In this document: one piece after another, positions 18,364 to 26,853 of the stretch
Layout of the letters: the number at the start of each line of letters is the position of its first letter
How positions within the stretch are numbered: position 1 is the stretch's first letter
Source of the DNA: Methylomonas methanica
GTDB lineage: Bacteria > Pseudomonadota > Gammaproteobacteria > Methylococcales > Methylomonadaceae
Direction of reading: 5' to 3'
Length of the DNA stretch: 64,000 nt
Assembly: GCA_001644045.1 (NCBI GenBank)
Contig: LUUF01000052.1
Coordinates: forward strand, 37,791-101,790
Program-made: the position numbers and the translations under genes
The notes under the pieces: model-generated
What the model saw: the letters and a program-made list of their open reading frames with translations, nothing else
What the model was told of the DNA's origin: nothing
Databases searched by the model: none

Positions 18364-18558
18364 ATGAGTGAAGTACAAGAAAAAGATAATTTCTGGCTCT
18401 ATATCGTCATTGCTGTCGTCTTGGCGGCTGGCGCTGTACTGATGGTAAAAAATGCCGAGCATGACAAATATGCTACCGCGGCAAAAAATATCGCCGAAGA
18501 CTCCGCCAACTCAGCTTACCGCAATGATGTACTTCACAGCGGTGGCGCGAAAAGATAA
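18364..18558 (+). CDS. Small single-pass membrane protein
   Basis: This 64-residue protein has one hydrophobic helix (about 11-29) and a charged, Ala/Asn-rich tail. The ATG at 18364 is preceded by AAGGAAGG at about 10 bases, a strong ribosome-binding site. An upstream in-frame ATG at 18265 lacks one and would add an unlikely leader. The family is not recognised. It is divergent from soxYZ and followed by an inverted repeat, so it is probably transcribed alone. Confidence 0.6.
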   Translation: MSEVQEKDNFWLYIVIAVVLAAGAVLMVKNAEHDKYATAAKNIAEDSANSAYRNDVLHSGGAKR

Positions 18559-18605
18559 GTTCTTTTCAGCGTTTCGGGAAGTGTGATCTGCGTTTCCCAA
18601 ATTCG

Positions 18606-18643
18606 CGGATTTTGGCGGGGCATCCGGGCCTTGTCAAAATCCG
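18606..18643. terminator. Inverted repeat between convergent genes
   Basis: CGGATTTTG and CAAAATCCG form a perfect 9-bp stem around a 20-base GC-rich interval. It lies 48 bases after the small membrane protein and 12 bases beyond the phosphorylase stop on the other strand. T-rich sequence follows on the plus side. A bidirectional terminator is the simplest reading. Confidence 0.5.
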
Positions 18644-18654
18644 TTTCCGTTTCT

Positions 18655-19395
18655 TTAGTCGTTCAAGAACACCGTTGCTTTCAGCAAGGCTATGGCATTG
18701 GCCATGCCAACCTCCAAGTTTTTCTCGATCTCCGCCATTGTGATTTCACCCTCGACCACACCGGCCGCCCAATTGGCGACCACCGAGATGTTTGCATAAG
18801 CCAAACCCAGTTCCCGCGCCAGTGAGGCCTCCGGCATGCCGGTCATCCCAACCAAATCGCAACCGTCCTTAGCCATGCGTTTGATTTCGGCGATTGTTTC
18901 CAGCCTCGGCCCTTGGGTACAGCCGTAAGTGCCCGAGGTACTGACCGAGATTTGCGCCTGTTGCGCGGCTTGAATAATTCGCGCGCGTAAGGAAGGCGAA
19001 TAGGGCTCGGTGAAATCGATATGCGTGACATGCTCCAGATCGTCGGCAAAAAACGTATGTTCCCGGCCGTAGCTGTAGTCTATCAATTGATCTGGAATCG
19101 CAATAACGGCCGGTGCCATCTCCGCGCCTATGCCACCGACGGCGGCAACGCCGATAATCTCGGTAACGCCTAGCTGATTTAAACCCCAGATATTGGCCCG
19201 GTAGTTGATTTTGTGCGGCGGGATTCGATGCGGATTGCCGTGGCGGGCCAGGAAAACTAGTTTCTTGCCGTTTAGCTCGCCAAGCAAATAAGGCGCGGAC
19301 GGTTCGCCGAAAGGTGTCGTTACACGTTCTTCACCAGTGATGGTTAACGCTTCGATTTGGGTGAGGCCGGTGCCGCCGATGATTGCCAATGTCAT
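18655..19395 (-). CDS. S-methyl-5'-thioinosine / methylthioadenosine phosphorylase family
   Basis: This 246-residue protein belongs to the MTAP/PNP family (GGTGL at the N-terminus, CTQGPRLET and MTGMPEASLAREL motifs). It cleaves a methylthio-nucleoside with phosphate in polyamine and methionine salvage. Of the two family activities, the thioinosine form is favoured. Its length and its position next to hpt and nagZ resemble Pseudomonas, where a thioinosine phosphorylase lies by nagZ. The start overlaps the hpt stop (ATGA). Hpt would recycle the hypoxanthine released. The specificity is an inference. Confidence 0.85.
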   Translation of the reverse strand: MTLAIIGGTGLTQIEALTITGEERVTTPFGEPSAPYLLGELNGKKLVFLARHGNPHRIPPHKINYRANIWGLNQLGVTEIIGVAAVGGIGAEMAPAVIAIPDQLIDYSYGREHTFFADDLEHVTHIDFTEPYSPSLRARIIQAAQQAQISVSTSGTYGCTQGPRLETIAEIKRMAKDGCDLVGMTGMPEASLARELGLAYANISVVANWAAGVVEGEITMAEIEKNLEVGMANAIALLKATVFLND

Positions 19396-19946
19396 AACAC
19401 TTCCTTGCAGGCAAATACGCCTGGCGCATTTCTAAGATAACCTTTGTAATCCATGCCGTAACCGAACAAGTAATGATTGGCGACAGTGAGGCCGATAAAA
19501 TCCGGCTCGATAGGTTTGGTGACTTGCAGATCTTTGTCGAACAGTGCGGCAGTGTATACGGCGCTAGCACCTTGTTCGCGGCAATATTCGACAATGGCTT
19601 GCAGCGTATGGCCTTCGTCGAGAATATCGTCCACCACCAATATTATTCTGCCAGCCAATGGTGTAGTGGGTTTGAATAGCCAATGTATGTCGCTACCCGA
19701 GGTGGTGTTGCGATAGCGGCTCGCGTGGACGCTATCCAGATTCAACGGGAAGTCCAGACGCGGCAGCAATTTGCCGGTAGCGATAATGCCGCCGTTGATT
19801 ACGCACAGCACCAGGGGGTTACTGTCTTGCAGTTTTTCGGTGATCGCCGCAGCCATTTTATTCAACGCCGCCTCGACTTCCTCGGCGCTATGCAGCAATA
19901 GCGCTTGTTGTTTAACGATGCCGATTTCTTCAAGCATGGGATTCAT
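19392..19946 (-). CDS. hpt: Hypoxanthine-guanine phosphoribosyltransferase
   Basis: This 184-residue type-I phosphoribosyltransferase has the PRPP loop ILVVDDILDEGHT in the middle. It salvages hypoxanthine and guanine to IMP and GMP. The open frame reaches back to 20150, but the conserved domain begins at ATG 19946, which gives the standard length. It overlaps nagZ upstream by 17 bases and the phosphorylase downstream by 4, a tightly coupled trio. The order links purine salvage directly with the thioinosine phosphorylase. Confidence 0.9.
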   Translation of the reverse strand: MNPMLEEIGIVKQQALLLHSAEEVEAALNKMAAAITEKLQDSNPLVLCVINGGIIATGKLLPRLDFPLNLDSVHASRYRNTTSGSDIHWLFKPTTPLAGRIILVVDDILDEGHTLQAIVEYCREQGASAVYTAALFDKDLQVTKPIEPDFIGLTVANHYLFGYGMDYKGYLRNAPGVFACKEVL

Positions 19947-20946
19947 AAAATTCCGAGATTTGTTTGGAAACTGTTTGCCATTTTTCATTTTTTGCCAAGG
20001 CGTCTTTATCGAGCAGGCATTTGCCGCGCATCGCTTGCAAGCGTTGTTCGCGTTTGCTGTTTTGGCTGATAGGCAGTTTATCCAGCACTTGTTCGGCGGC
20101 TGCCGAATTGTTGCAAACCAGCAGCATATCGCAGCCGGCTTGCTGGGCAAGGCCGGCGCGTTCGGTGAAATCGCCGATGCTGGCTGCGCCTTCCATACTC
20201 AGATCGTCGCTGAATATTGCACCGTCGAAACCCAGTTCGCCGCGCAAAATGTTCTGTAGCCAGAAGCTGGAAAAACCGGCCGGGTAGCGATCTACTTGCG
20301 GATAAGCAACATGAGCCGGCATGATAGCTTCCAGGCCTTGCGCTATCAGTTGCTTGAACGGCAGTAAATCTTGTTGGCGGATCGTTTCCAAGTCGCGCTC
20401 GTCAACCGGCAGGGTCAAATGCGAATCCAGCGCCACTGCACCATGGCCGGGGAAGTGTTTGCCGGTGGCTGCCATGCCGGCAGCGCGCATACCTTGCCGA
20501 AACGCGCCGGCCAGTTCTCCGGCTAATTTCGCATCTTGGGAAAACGAGCGGTTGCCGATGATTTCACTGACCCCACAATCCACATCCAACACCGGCGCGA
20601 AGCTGAAGTCCACATCCACCGTCAGCAGTTCGCTGGCCATCAACCAGCCGGCGGCTTCGGCCAGCTCGGGTTTATCCGCGTAATATGCAGCTGCCGGCAA
20701 GCGGGTAAAGCCGTTTTGAAAGCGTTGTACCCGGCCGCCTTCCTGATCGACCGCGATCAGGAAGTCGCCGTTGCGCGCGGCGCGGATTTGTTTGATCAAA
20801 TCGGCGACTTGCCGAGGGTTGTCGTAATTTCTGGCAAATAGGATTAAGGCGCCGGTATTGGGATGAGCGATTTTTTCCTTGTCCAGCGCGCTGAGGCTGT
20901 GGGCCTCGATGTCTATCATGACCGGGCCGATAGCTTGTGGTTTCAT
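19930..20946 (-). CDS. nagZ: Beta-N-acetylhexosaminidase NagZ
   Basis: This 338-residue GH3 enzyme removes N-acetylglucosamine from anhydromuropeptides during cell-wall recycling. The catalytic His/Asp dyad region KHFPGHGAV and the nucleophile motif FSDDLSMEGA are present. The length matches the single-domain gammaproteobacterial NagZ. No signal peptide is present, as expected for a cytoplasmic enzyme. It heads the nagZ-hpt-phosphorylase unit and diverges from the FliL-like gene, with about 60 bases between their starts. Confidence 0.93.
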   Translation of the reverse strand: MKPQAIGPVMIDIEAHSLSALDKEKIAHPNTGALILFARNYDNPRQVADLIKQIRAARNGDFLIAVDQEGGRVQRFQNGFTRLPAAAYYADKPELAEAAGWLMASELLTVDVDFSFAPVLDVDCGVSEIIGNRSFSQDAKLAGELAGAFRQGMRAAGMAATGKHFPGHGAVALDSHLTLPVDERDLETIRQQDLLPFKQLIAQGLEAIMPAHVAYPQVDRYPAGFSSFWLQNILRGELGFDGAIFSDDLSMEGAASIGDFTERAGLAQQAGCDMLLVCNNSAAAEQVLDKLPISQNSKREQRLQAMRGKCLLDKDALAKNEKWQTVSKQISEFYESHA

Positions 20947-21008
20947 GGTGTTAAATGTCGAAATTGGAATATACTTTTGGTCTAATCACTACATTATATG
21001 AGGAAACC

Positions 21009-21416
21009 GTGCGAACATTTATTTTGTTGATCAGTTTGATGCTGTTGCCGATGATGACGTGGGCGAACTCCGGCGAGAAAAAAGCTGACGAAAGTGCTGG
21101 GCCTGTCATTGAATATCTGGAGATGAAACCCAAATTCACCGTCAATTTGGCTGAACCTAAAAAATACCTGATGTTGAACGTGCAGTTACTGGTGGAAGGT
21201 GCCGATCATTTGGAAGTCATTAAAAAACATATGCCGGTTTTGCGTCATGAGATGATCTTGATGCTCAGCGGCATGAAAAGTACCGACCTGCAAAGCATGG
21301 AACAGCGCGAAGCTTTACGCTTGAAAACCAAACAGATGATAACGGATCTGTTGAGCAAAATTCAAAATAGCGACGGTTTTCGCGACGTATTCTTCTCGGA
21401 ATTTTTAATTAACTAG
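21009..21416 (+). CDS. FliL-like flagellar basal-body-associated protein
   Basis: This 135-residue protein has an N-terminal signal or anchor (about 2-18) and a FliL-type domain (about 35-132) that includes the pattern FTVNLAEPKKYLML. FliL proteins sit beside the flagellar stator. The start is ambiguous: GTG 21009 is chosen because ATGAGGA lies just upstream and the anchor follows at once; ATG 20955 would put 18 polar residues ahead of it. No other flagellar gene is in the window, so it is an isolated copy. A clear terminator follows. Confidence 0.78.
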   Translation: MRTFILLISLMLLPMMTWANSGEKKADESAGPVIEYLEMKPKFTVNLAEPKKYLMLNVQLLVEGADHLEVIKKHMPVLRHEMILMLSGMKSTDLQSMEQREALRLKTKQMITDLLSKIQNSDGFRDVFFSEFLIN

Positions 21417-21453
21417 ACGCTGCAGTAAATCATTGTCACAAACAAAAACTAAG

Positions 21454-21479
21454 GCTCGCAGCGATGCGAGCTTTTTTTT
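21454..21479 (+). terminator. Rho-independent terminator after the FliL-like gene
   Basis: GCTCGCA and TGCGAGC form a perfect 7-bp GC-rich stem with a 4-base loop, followed directly by eight T residues. It lies 37 bases past the FliL-like stop codon. This is a classical intrinsic terminator for plus-strand transcription. Confidence 0.92.
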
Positions 21480-21540
21480 GCACTTTAGTTTTTGCTCGGC
21501 TATTTATTGGACGCCGTTGGGATAGCCGATTTTCACAAAC

Positions 21541-22053
21541 TTACAGGCGTTCGATAATCTCCAGGCAGCGCTGGAAAGCACTGCGGACGATGAATAAGGT
21601 CATTGCAATAGGATAAGATAAATAGTGCTCCGGCAATGCCAGACAGACGAGTACCAACGCGGCCACTAAGCAGGGATCGAAGCGGGATAAATATTTTTGT
21701 AAATAGCGCAAGGCTTCTTGCGATTCCCAATCGAACTGTGGGCTTTTGTTAATTAAGCCGAGCAACATCCAGCTGCTAAGCAAGGCGAAATAGACCGGAA
21801 ACACACTGAACTGAGGCGACCCGTCGCTGAATTGCGGACTCCAGTAACCGTACCAAGTCCATAAGCCGGTGCTGGCAAAGCCATCGTGCCATACTTTACT
21901 GGGTGCTAATTTCAAACAACCGCTCAACAGGAACAGTACCGCCAGGCAGGCGCCGGAAACCCAGACGGCCTCTATATTGAGTAACGGTAAAAACCCATTT
22001 TGGGTTAGGGTGAGGGTGCTTAGTACTAAACAGCAGATGATGAAAATAGGCAT
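21541..22053 (-). CDS. Unrecognised four-pass membrane protein
   Basis: This 170-residue protein has hydrophobic segments at about 2-18, 29-45, 85-102 and 125-145. Between the second and third lies a Trp/Tyr-rich loop in which the tripeptide SPQ followed by Phe recurs three times. No family is recognised. It stands alone, with a terminator for the neighbouring gene on one side and a 390-base gap on the other. Confidence 0.6.
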   Translation of the reverse strand: MPIFIICCLVLSTLTLTQNGFLPLLNIEAVWVSGACLAVLFLLSGCLKLAPSKVWHDGFASTGLWTWYGYWSPQFSDGSPQFSVFPVYFALLSSWMLLGLINKSPQFDWESQEALRYLQKYLSRFDPCLVAALVLVCLALPEHYLSYPIAMTLFIVRSAFQRCLEIIERL

Positions 22054-22443
22054 GGTAGTAACAATGGTTCGTGAATTTTTACATAGTCATTCCCAGTTTC
22101 TGATACATCCCAACTATCGATAGATTGGCTTGGGCGAGCGGGAAAAATCGGGTTAGCTGAAAGTGTAAAGGTCCTGTAGTTACAAGCATTGGCTGCACGA
22201 GTGAGACCTTACTTTGCGACTATTCGTCGATTGTGACGCGCTTGTATAGTTAGCGTCAATCACATAAAAACTAGGTTATTTCAACGGCCGACAGCTTATG
22301 CCGTATTATTACTATTGTCGGTCATTCTCATGTTGGAGTATTTCAGTTATTGAATGTTATTTTATTGCTTTGTGTTTTTTGTTAGCAAACAACTGGAATA
22401 TCAGCCATTGCGGCACACTAAATAAAATAACTAAATTTAGTAA
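22054..22443. other. 390-base gap with inverted repeats, no gene seen
   Basis: No convincing reading frame was found. There is a TGACGC/GCGTCA inverted repeat (22234-22258) and a longer-range GGCCGACA / TGTCGGTC pair (22286-22323) with one mismatch. The right half is AT-rich. It separates the end of the HIT gene from the start of the membrane-protein gene, both on the minus strand, and so should hold the membrane-protein promoter. Confidence 0.4.
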
Positions 22444-22866
22444 TCAATTGATTAAATGATTGCTCAACGCCGAGCGGAGCTGGGTGATTCGTTGTTCCGG
22501 CTGGTCGCCGGCATAGGGCAGGCTGGCGAATTTCCCCCATACCGGCGCGGGCCAAGCCTTATCGGTTTGATAGCGCACCACATGATGCACATGCAACTGC
22601 GGGACTAGATTGCCGATAGCGGCAATATTCAGTTTGTCGGGACGATAAATGTCGGCAAGCGCTTCGGCAAGTAGGCAGGACTCGGCTTGCAAAGCCTGTC
22701 TATCCAGCGAGTTAAGCTGATAAATTTCTTTAATATTATGGCGCCTCGGTACCAGGATGAACCATGGATACTGGCTATCGTTCATCATTAACAATTCCGA
22801 TAGGCTAAAACTTCCAACCTTGAAACAATCTTGTGCTAGCTGTGGATGAAGTAAGAATTCGGGCAT
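22444..22866 (-). CDS. HIT-family nucleotide-binding protein
   Basis: This 140-residue histidine-triad protein carries QLHVHHVVR near residue 92, the family motif (HxHxHxx) in a variant where the third position is His-Val-Val. HIT proteins hydrolyse or transfer nucleotides, for example splitting dinucleoside polyphosphates. The small size fits the bacterial hydrolase branch. It is a single gene with a 236-base divergent region before the autotransporter. The substrate is unknown. Confidence 0.85.
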   Translation of the reverse strand: MPEFLLHPQLAQDCFKVGSFSLSELLMMNDSQYPWFILVPRRHNIKEIYQLNSLDRQALQAESCLLAEALADIYRPDKLNIAAIGNLVPQLHVHHVVRYQTDKAWPAPVWGKFASLPYAGDQPEQRITQLRSALSNHLIN

Positions 22867-22957
22867 TGCTATCTCAACGTAAGAATAAAGTTTTATTGTA
22901 ACTATTTCTCTATTGGCGATGCCGGTTTTTACGCAGATTAAGCAAGCGGATTTAAAT

Positions 22958-22979
22958 TTTGTTATTACCCAATAACAAA
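22958..22979. promoter_or_regulatory. Perfect 9-bp AT-rich palindrome in a divergent promoter region
   Basis: TTTGTTATT and AATAACAAA flank ACCC. It lies between the divergent HIT gene (start 22866) and the autotransporter (start 23103). Dyads of this size in such positions often bind dimeric regulators. It could instead be a hairpin in the autotransporter leader. No T-run favours a terminator. Confidence 0.4.
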
Positions 22980-23102
22980 TTCACGTTGTGCAATTTCGCA
23001 CTGAGTTGGTAGGTATTTAGGTTGTCGGCTATGCTATGCCTAAATTACCCGCGGGTATTTAGCTTTTTAAAGCGAGTAAACATTTTTCATGGGGGAGAAA
23101 TA

Positions 23103-24482
23103 ATGAAGAATACACAAAATAAGACCGGAGAAATATCCGACCGGACCGCCCACAGCAGCTACCTACAGGTACCGTTAAAACTTGGCGTGATACTGATAGC
23201 ATCGATCCTCTCGGCCGCAACGCATGCCGCGTCTCCGATTGCGGGATTGCTGCAAAATACTAGCGGCATCAATTCCAGCCAGAGCAATATGGCCAATGTC
23301 ATCGAAATCGCTTGTCCCGGTGGTCGGGGGATAAACGCGGACGATTTTCAGGATCGCTGCGATGCGGTGGTTAATTCCGCGCTTAACCGATCGATACCAC
23401 AGACGTTTAACGCGCTACAACAAACCTCACCCGAGCAAATACCGTCGCAAGGCGTTTCCGCCACGCGCACCTCTTTCAATGCTATTGCCGGACGGATGTC
23501 CGCATTGCGTGCCGGCGCTCGCGGTTTCCAGGTCGCCGGTATGGGTAGCGGCGCGGTGCCGATCAATTTGGCTTCGCTGGCAAATCCGCTTGGCGGCGCG
23601 GCGGGCGATAGCAGCGGCGTTTGGGACCGGTTGGGCGGGTTCGTCAACGGCAATTACAACACCGGCAATGTCGATACGGACGTCAATCAACTGGGTTATA
23701 ACTTAAACAGCGGCAGCATTAATGCCGGCATCGATTATCGGTTTGGTAGCGATTTGATCGTGGGGGCGGCGTTTACCTATACGCGCACCGAGTCCAGTTT
23801 CGACCGCAGCGGCGGTACCTTGGACAGCGATGCTTATACCGGCGCGCTTTACAGCACCTACTACGCAACGGATAACTTGTATTTCGACGGTGTGGCGACG
23901 ATGGGCGCCATCGATTATGCATCGGTACGGCATATCCAATATACGGTACCGACTGAAACGGTGAACACGCTTGCCAAGGCCGCGCCTACCGGCAACCAAT
24001 ACTCGGTTAGCGTCGGCAGCGGCTATAACTTTGCAGTCAAACAATGGCTGTTTAATCCGTATGTAAAAGCCAATTACATCAAACTCGATGTAGACGGTTT
24101 TAGCGAATCGGGCGGCAGCGGCTGGGGCATGGCATTTGCCGATCAAGGCGTCGAGTCGGTCACCACCACGGTCGGCAATCAGATTTCGTACGCGGTCAGT
24201 ACGGCATGGGGGGTGTTTACTCCCAATGTACGCGGCGAATGGCATCATCAGTACAAGGACGGCAGCCACAACATCGCGGTGCGCTTTCTGGGCGATAGCA
24301 GCAGCGGTTTAGCATTTAACACGGTCACCAACGCCCCGGACCGCAATTATTTTACGGTGGGTACGGGTGTCTCCGGCACTTTTGCGCAAGGCTTTAGCGC
24401 CTTCTTGAACTACGACGCGCTGGTGGGATACCGCGACGTGGAAAGCCATTTATTTACGATGGGTGCCCGCCTGGAGTTTTAG
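23103..24482 (+). CDS. Autotransporter-type outer-membrane beta-barrel protein with short passenger
   Basis: This 459-residue protein has an extended signal peptide (polar residues 1-24, hydrophobic core about 25-43). A short passenger of about 130 residues with two cysteines follows. Then comes an autotransporter barrel (about 180-459) of alternating Gly/Tyr/aromatic strands ending in LEF, the C-terminal Phe expected by the BAM machinery. It probably sits in the outer membrane with a small exposed domain. ATG 23103 has GGGGGAG upstream; the longer frame from 23022 is less likely. The passenger's activity is unknown. Confidence 0.85.
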   Translation: MKNTQNKTGEISDRTAHSSYLQVPLKLGVILIASILSAATHAASPIAGLLQNTSGINSSQSNMANVIEIACPGGRGINADDFQDRCDAVVNSALNRSIPQTFNALQQTSPEQIPSQGVSATRTSFNAIAGRMSALRAGARGFQVAGMGSGAVPINLASLANPLGGAAGDSSGVWDRLGGFVNGNYNTGNVDTDVNQLGYNLNSGSINAGIDYRFGSDLIVGAAFTYTRTESSFDRSGGTLDSDAYTGALYSTYYATDNLYFDGVATMGAIDYASVRHIQYTVPTETVNTLAKAAPTGNQYSVSVGSGYNFAVKQWLFNPYVKANYIKLDVDGFSESGGSGWGMAFADQGVESVTTTVGNQISYAVSTAWGVFTPNVRGEWHHQYKDGSHNIAVRFLGDSSSGLAFNTVTNAPDRNYFTVGTGVSGTFAQGFSAFLNYDALVGYRDVESHLFTMGARLEF

Positions 24483-24543
24483 CGCAATGATAGGAGACGG
24501 GCTTGCGGGAAAATTTACATTAAAGCCAGGTTTGCCGCGATAA

Positions 24544-25401
24544 TTAGGGTCGACGCAACAGCTGCTCGCACAACGCCGGTAACGGGGGTGGCGGCAGCGG
24601 TACGTTTTTCGACGGCGCTTTAGCTTCAGCGGAAAACCACCATGCCAGGCTGGCGTCGCAACCATCGCCGGCTGGCAACGGCTCTTGCGAATCGCAGTGC
24701 GGACTATGCGGCGGACATTTCAAGCGTACATGAAAATGATCGTCGTGTTTCCACCACGGGCGGATTTTGCGCAACCATTCGCCGGCCCCGGCACTTTTGG
24801 TGGTGCACAATTCTTGTTTGATGCTGGGGTTCACAAAAATCCTGTCAACCTCCGGCTGGCGCGCAGCGGCTTCCAGCACCTTTGCCTGATCCAGCGACCA
24901 ATGCCGGTAATCGATAGTATCGTTTTGCATATCCACGACCGACGGAGCGCTCCAGGTTTCGCGTTCGTTGGCCGTTAGTTGCCGATTACTGGCTTGTTCC
25001 GATAACAAAAACCATATATCTACATCCAGGCCCGATTGATGGCTGCGATGGCCGCTTAAAGTCGGGCCGCCGCGCGGTTGGCCCAAGTCGCCAATCAACA
25101 ACGAGCCCCGTTTTTGCTCAGCGCTGAACCGGCCCAGGTGCTGGATAAAGCCGATTAAATTCGGGTGCCCGTAATAGCGATGGCGGGACAAGCGCATCAC
25201 TTGATAGCCTTGGCCGTCTAGGGGCAGGGTAGCCGCGCCGCTGATGCAGCCGCTGGTATAGCTGCCTATGCTTTGGCTGGATTCTTGGGTTGGCGTGGTG
25301 ATCTTGGCCCAGTCTTGAGCAGTCGAGCCGGCCGTAGCGTCGGTGTTAACGCTCAACGCGGCAACGCTTAATAAAATTGATGAAATGCTAGCTAGGCGCA
25401 T
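24544..25401 (-). CDS. mepA: Penicillin-insensitive murein endopeptidase
   Basis: This 285-residue secreted enzyme has a signal peptide (about 1-24). The metal-binding motifs of the LAS peptidase family are present: GHRSHQSGLDVD and a later HDDHFHVR. Six or more cysteines could form the disulfides known for MepA. It cuts D-Ala-meso-diaminopimelate cross-links in peptidoglycan. The ATG at 25401 starts the signal peptide; an upstream TTG at 25437 is unlikely. A Pro-rich tail ends the protein. Confidence 0.92.
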   Translation of the reverse strand: MRLASISSILLSVAALSVNTDATAGSTAQDWAKITTPTQESSQSIGSYTSGCISGAATLPLDGQGYQVMRLSRHRYYGHPNLIGFIQHLGRFSAEQKRGSLLIGDLGQPRGGPTLSGHRSHQSGLDVDIWFLLSEQASNRQLTANERETWSAPSVVDMQNDTIDYRHWSLDQAKVLEAAARQPEVDRIFVNPSIKQELCTTKSAGAGEWLRKIRPWWKHDDHFHVRLKCPPHSPHCDSQEPLPAGDGCDASLAWWFSAEAKAPSKNVPLPPPPLPALCEQLLRRP

Positions 25402-25437
25402 GGTTAATTGGCAAGGAAATGGGATAACTGGCTGCAA

Positions 25438-26574
25438 TTATACCGTCGGCTTACCGATGGCGGCTATCGCGTCGGTTACTCGCCGCCCCAAACTCATGCT
25501 GGGTATCTCCAGCCAGTGATAAAACAATAAAGAAACGCCTTGTACGCAGACTATCGTAACAAGCCAGCCGCCAAACCAAAGCGCCAGCCGGTTTTCGGTA
25601 AATCCTTCCAGACATTTTAAGACAAGTGGCGTCAGGCAAATCAGGATGGCCATGTGGCTGAGATACGCGCTGTAAGACACTTTGCCGATTTGCCTTAATA
25701 CCGGCTGCGATAGCACCTGCTGTGCATCTTTAGAACCTAGCACGAACATCAAAATCAAGCCGGCGCCCAAGCCGGAGCCGAGCCAGACCGCCGTATCGCC
25801 AAATATATCGGACGGCACAAAAGTACCGCAGGTATAAAACGCTAAGCCGGCCAATAGCAACAAGCGCCTTTGCCAGCGCCGACCGGACAGGTAGCGGGTT
25901 AGGTCGGTATAGTGTCTTGCAATAGTCATGCCCAATAGAAAATGCAGCAAGAAAATCGACACGCCCAACAGGCTAGTCGCCAGCAAACCAAAAAACACCA
26001 GCCAGGAAGTGCCGCGTCCGGCCAGCAATAAGCCCACCGGCAACAACAGCGACAGCACCAGCTCGATACTTAAAGTCCAGGCTTGCGGCAATAGCACGAT
26101 CAGGTCGGGCAATTTCAATAAAAAGCTCTCGCGCAGCATATCGGGTGGGGTAAGCGGAAATTTATGCCACATGCCGGTTATCCACTCGGTGGCAGGCAGA
26201 CTAGTCTTGAGTATCTCGCTGTCGAAGGTGTTCAGAAACAGACCTGTGCTGATCAGCAAAACCAGTAAATACGGCAGCCAGATCCGGAACATCCGATTGA
26301 TCAAGAAGCGCGCCAAGTGAAATTCGCTGAGATCGGGAATGTGCCCCGCGCGAAAATAGCGCAAAGACAGCACCACGCCGCTGAGTACGAAAAACATCGA
26401 AACCGCCGCCGAGCCGTCCCACCAGATGTGTAATGGCGAAAAATCCAGTAGCTGCTGACAAAGTGGCGTTTCGCAGGGCAGCCCATAGGCGATCACGAAA
26501 TGTTCGCTGATGACGGCCAGGGCCGCTAGACCCCGAATGGTGTCAAGATAACTGATATGGGTTTTAGGCGGCAC
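25438..26574 (-). CDS. Membrane acyltransferase (acyltransferase-3 / OafA family)
   Basis: This 378-residue protein has about ten membrane segments and the family's N-terminal pattern YLDTIRGLAAL with a conserved EHF histidine. Such enzymes transfer acetyl or other acyl groups to cell-surface sugars. It lacks the extra SGNH domain. The GTG start at 26574 gives the expected N-terminus directly at the motif. It lies 36 bases upstream of mepA on the same strand, so the two may be cotranscribed. The acceptor glycan is unknown. Confidence 0.87.
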   Translation of the reverse strand: MPPKTHISYLDTIRGLAALAVISEHFVIAYGLPCETPLCQQLLDFSPLHIWWDGSAAVSMFFVLSGVVLSLRYFRAGHIPDLSEFHLARFLINRMFRIWLPYLLVLLISTGLFLNTFDSEILKTSLPATEWITGMWHKFPLTPPDMLRESFLLKLPDLIVLLPQAWTLSIELVLSLLLPVGLLLAGRGTSWLVFFGLLATSLLGVSIFLLHFLLGMTIARHYTDLTRYLSGRRWQRRLLLLAGLAFYTCGTFVPSDIFGDTAVWLGSGLGAGLILMFVLGSKDAQQVLSQPVLRQIGKVSYSAYLSHMAILICLTPLVLKCLEGFTENRLALWFGGWLVTIVCVQGVSLLFYHWLEIPSMSLGRRVTDAIAAIGKPTV

Positions 26575-26853
26575 GGGCTGAGTTTTGATTAAAGTAGGAG
26601 GTATCGGCTGGATAGGTATAGCAGGCTTTGGCTATTAGGCTATCCGTGCACTGTTTTATTTGCCTGGTTACGAACAGGCAGATCAAACCAAGCTGGCCGA
26701 GAAGAGCCGAGTTTCTTTCTTGCGAAACTGTCTTCCCCGCGCATGCGAGGATCCTTGGGGCCTGTTTTCGTGGGTTTTTGTCCGAATGGGAACGCCAAAT
26801 TGGATTGATGGGTGTTTTAACGCCGAGCAAACGCCGCCGCTTATGGCTTTAGG

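Noticed and set aside
22234..22258. TGACGC/GCGTCA inverted repeat in the 22 kb gap
   Set aside because: Short arms with a 13-base spacer and no neighbour that suggests a regulator. It is recorded only as part of the gap.
26575..26853. Frames of 65-88 residues in the gap between the acyltransferase and dbpA
   Set aside because: They overlap one another on both strands and show no start signal or family; probably non-coding.
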